Shown here piece after piece: positions 61,945-64,000 of a stretch of DNA of 64,000 bases. The stretch covers positions 1 to 64,000 of the forward strand of contig JAPPMM010000040.1 in NCBI GenBank assembly GCA_028819075.1. The letters run 5' to 3'. Position numbers and translations under genes: made by a program. The notes beneath the pieces were generated by a model. The model did no database searches. It had not been told where the DNA came from and saw only the letters and a program-made list of their open reading frames with translations. Every line of letters starts with the position of its first letter. Position 1 is the first letter of the stretch. The stretch is from Gammaproteobacteria bacterium (GTDB taxonomy: Bacteria > Gemmatimonadota > Gemmatimonadetes > Longimicrobiales > Gaopeijiaceae).

Positions 61945-64000
61945 CTATCCGACCTCCCGCGCCTCCCGCGTCAGCGTCTCCAGCATCTCCATGTAGAACG
62001 CGCGCTGCGCCTGCTGGTCCTGGGTGAGCGGGGCGACCACGCCTTCCACCGCCCCGGTAAGGCGGGCGAACCGGCTGGCCAGCTCCCCGAATTCGCGGCC
62101 CAGGTCGCGCAGCTTGGCGGCGCGCGGGCCGATGTCGTCCGCAGCGATCCCTTCCAGCGCCTCCTCGATGCGCGATCCTTCGGAGGCGACCCGGGCTCTC
62201 GCCTCGGCCAGCTCCAGCAAAGTGGCTGTCCACGCTGCCCTTACGTCGGCGGGCGCATCGATTCGCGGATCCTCACGCACCAGGAAACGTTGCGCGGACT
62301 CCACCCCCGTAGCCTGCAGGTGCGCGGTGTAGGTGCCGGGGATGACCAGCGGGCCCCGTCCGGCTTCCACCTGATGGCGCATGTCCCACACCACCCGGTT
62401 CATTCCCTGCCCCGTGGTCCCGTCCACCGTCGCGACGAGGGCGCCGCCTTCGTCCTCGATGGCAATGCTAACCGTCCCGTCCGCGGTCGCGTCGCCGAGC
62501 CAGTAGTCGAGGATGGCGCCGTTGGGCGGATTCTCGCCCTGGTAGTGGATGTCGCCGGCGTGAGCGGCTCCGCCCGCGCGCCGGATCTGGGTGGCGGGCT
62601 CGATGGTGAACAGGTGGGCGGCGCCGGCCATGACCTCCGGCGTCAGCTCCTGCAGCGCGTTGATCTGGTCGAGGATCCAGATTCCGCGCCCGTGGGTCCC
62701 GAGCACGAGGTCGTTGTCGCGCGCATGGATCACGAGGTCGTTGAACGGGAGCGTAGGCATCCCGCCCCGCAGTTCGGTCCAGTGTTCCCCGCCGTCCATC
62801 GTGTAGAAGAGCCCGATCTCGGCCCCCAGGAAGAGCACCGAGGGATTGCGCGGGTCCTCGCGCACCGTGCGCAGCACGCGCTCGGCCGGCAGGTCGCCGG
62901 TGATCGAGACCCAGGTGTCGCCGTAGTCGTCGGAGCGGTACAGGTAGTTGGCGTAGTCGTCGTTGCGGTAGTTGTTCCAGACCGCGTAGACGCGCGCCTC
63001 GTCGTGCCGGGAGGGCTCGATGCCGTTCACCCACGCCCCCGGAGGAAGGCCGGGAAAGTCGGGGAATACGGAGGGCTCGTCCGAATCGGACACGTCGCGG
63101 GCGGCCACATCGGTCCAGCGCTCGCCCCCGTCGCGCGAGACGTGGAGGCGGCCATCGGCGGTGCCGGCGTATATGAGGTCCTGCCTGAGCGGGCTCTCGG
63201 CGACGGCCGAGATGGTGGGATAGTAGGGGACGCCGTCGTCCAGGGATGGCGTGAGGTCGTCCGGCATCTGCCCCATGACCGGCAGGGTGCGCCGGTCCAC
63301 GCCGGTGGTGAGGTCGCCCAGCGCCTGCCACGAGTCGCCCTGGTCGGTGGTCTTCCACATGGTCCGGGTCCCGGCGTACAGGGTGGACCCGTCGTGCGGA
63401 GAGATGATGAAGGGGCCGTCCCAGTTGGCGGGCTCCATGGCGTTGCCGAGGCGCTGCTCCTCGAAGGTGCCCACCTCCCTCCAGGTCTCCCAGTTGCGGC
63501 GGCCCGCGATATTCCCCTCGGGATTGCCGGGCCGGATGCTGGTTCGCTGCCCGCTCCGAATATCGAGTCTGGATAGTCCCAGATATTGTGATTCCGTATA
63601 TATGATATAGTTGTTGGTTGTATCCGGTATATTCACAAAGCCATCGCCGCCGCCGAGGCGGGTCCAGTCGCTGTTGACGATCCCCTCCGTGCGGTACGTC
63701 TCGCTGGGCCCCATCCAGGAACCATTGTCCTGGAGGCCTCCATAGACGTTGTAGGGCTCCGCCATATCGACCTGGACGCGGTAGTATTGGCTCACCGGCA
63801 GGTCGGAGATGTAGAGCCAGTTCAGGCCGCGGTCGTAGGAGATGCCGAGCCCGCCGTCGTCGGCCTTCATCACGTGGCGCGAGTCGTCGGGGTTGACCCA
63901 GACCAGGCGGTCGTCGCCGTGCAGGCTCTGGGGCGGGACGGTGAAGGTGCGTCCCCCGTCGTCGGAAAAGGAATAGCTGTTCATCATGTATATGCGCTGG
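61945..64000 (-). CDS. BNR/VPS10-type beta-propeller protein, 5' end outside the window
   Basis: At least 685 residues; the frame stays open to the right edge, so the start lies beyond 64000. The visible part begins inside the propeller (QRIYMMNSYSFSDDGGRTF) and has further Asp-box turns such as VSRDGGERWTDVA and TMDGGEHWTELRG. The C-terminal domain with GMNRVVWDMRHQ and PGTYTAHLQ closes it. It is a paralogue of the 1031-residue protein at 20449-23544: NVYGGLQDNGSW and HGRGIWILD-type strings correspond. Function unknown, exported by analogy. Confidence 0.85.
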   Translation of the reverse strand, partial: QRIYMMNSYSFSDDGGRTFTVPPQSLHGDDRLVWVNPDDSRHVMKADDGGLGISYDRGLNWLYISDLPVSQYYRVQVDMAEPYNVYGGLQDNGSWMGPSETYRTEGIVNSDWTRLGGGDGFVNIPDTTNNYIIYTESQYLGLSRLDIRSGQRTSIRPGNPEGNIAGRRNWETWREVGTFEEQRLGNAMEPANWDGPFIISPHDGSTLYAGTRTMWKTTDQGDSWQALGDLTTGVDRRTLPVMGQMPDDLTPSLDDGVPYYPTISAVAESPLRQDLIYAGTADGRLHVSRDGGERWTDVAARDVSDSDEPSVFPDFPGLPPGAWVNGIEPSRHDEARVYAVWNNYRNDDYANYLYRSDDYGDTWVSITGDLPAERVLRTVREDPRNPSVLFLGAEIGLFYTMDGGEHWTELRGGMPTLPFNDLVIHARDNDLVLGTHGRGIWILDQINALQELTPEVMAGAAHLFTIEPATQIRRAGGAAHAGDIHYQGENPPNGAILDYWLGDATADGTVSIAIEDEGGALVATVDGTTGQGMNRVVWDMRHQVEAGRGPLVIPGTYTAHLQATGVESAQRFLVREDPRIDAPADVRAAWTATLLELAEARARVASEGSRIEEALEGIAADDIGPRAAKLRDLGREFGELASRFARLTGAVEGVVAPLTQDQQAQRAFYMEMLETLTREAREVG

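Overview
This is a GC-rich bacterial chromosome segment (about two-thirds G+C by eye) with no rRNA, tRNA, CRISPR array, intact insertion sequence or prophage. I infer a Gram-negative-type cell, most likely a Gemmatimonadota-like lineage. The reasons are several large exported BNR or Tol-type propeller proteins, an S9 peptidase, a DUF5117-type metalloprotease, a PQQ-type dehydrogenase, many signal peptides ending in AQ, lipoproteins, a complete RND/TolC pump and DUF3667. The phylum call rests on gene-content memory only; no marker gene was searched. Bases 1-253 hold no gene I can support.

Layout. 0.25-7.0 kb: a membrane-anchored coiled-coil protein, a Tol-propeller/amidohydrolase fusion, a 74-residue SelW-like selenoprotein whose eleventh codon is TGA, and a secreted serine hydrolase. 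7.1-15.0 kb: a minus-strand run egtB-egtD-amidase-SDR-DUF3667, led by ergothioneine synthesis genes, divergent from a two-gene OpuC-type ABC importer whose binding protein is fused in front of its permease. 15.0-17.2 kb: a 713-bp repeat-rich gene-free stretch, then a DUF222/HNH endonuclease, which looks accessory. 17.3-20.5 kb: a VOC protein, an MFS transporter, and an ArsI/CadI-SigZ pair. 20.4-27.1 kb: a BNR propeller protein and an S9 peptidase, divergent from an aminotransferase. 27.2-28.5 kb: a DUF4143 ATPase bracketed by two diverged copies of the aminotransferase 3' end, which is the signature of an insertion.

28.5-38.5 kb: a YbbP/YbbA-like ABC system divergent from a TesA-like lipoprotein with touching start codons, a SRPBCC protein, a Rho lacking its N-terminal helical domain, a double-PDZ protein, a PQQ-type dehydrogenase and a STAS protein. 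38.6-43.3 kb: cysD-cysNC (sulfate activation), with a good promoter, convergent with an NCS2-type transporter that carries a degenerate SpoIIAB-like domain. 43.4-46.2 kb: a secreted hypothetical protein, an agmatinase-family ureohydrolase and a Tat-exported HisC-like aminotransferase followed by a terminator. 46.3-53.1 kb: an efflux operon tetR-tolC-adaptor-RND. 53.3-64.0 kb: a metalloprotease and YheT-like hydrolase pair, a cold-shock protein with a long leader, a conserved hypothetical with an AI-2E-family protein, a small GGQ rescue factor, a propeller lipoprotein, a small beta-barrel, a DinB protein, and a second BNR protein cut by the right edge.

The most notable points are the hidden UGA selenoprotein with a SECIS-like hairpin, the transporter paired with ergothioneine genes, the ATPase inserted at the aminotransferase 3' end, and the NCS2-kinase-like fusion near a lone STAS protein and the sulfate activation genes.
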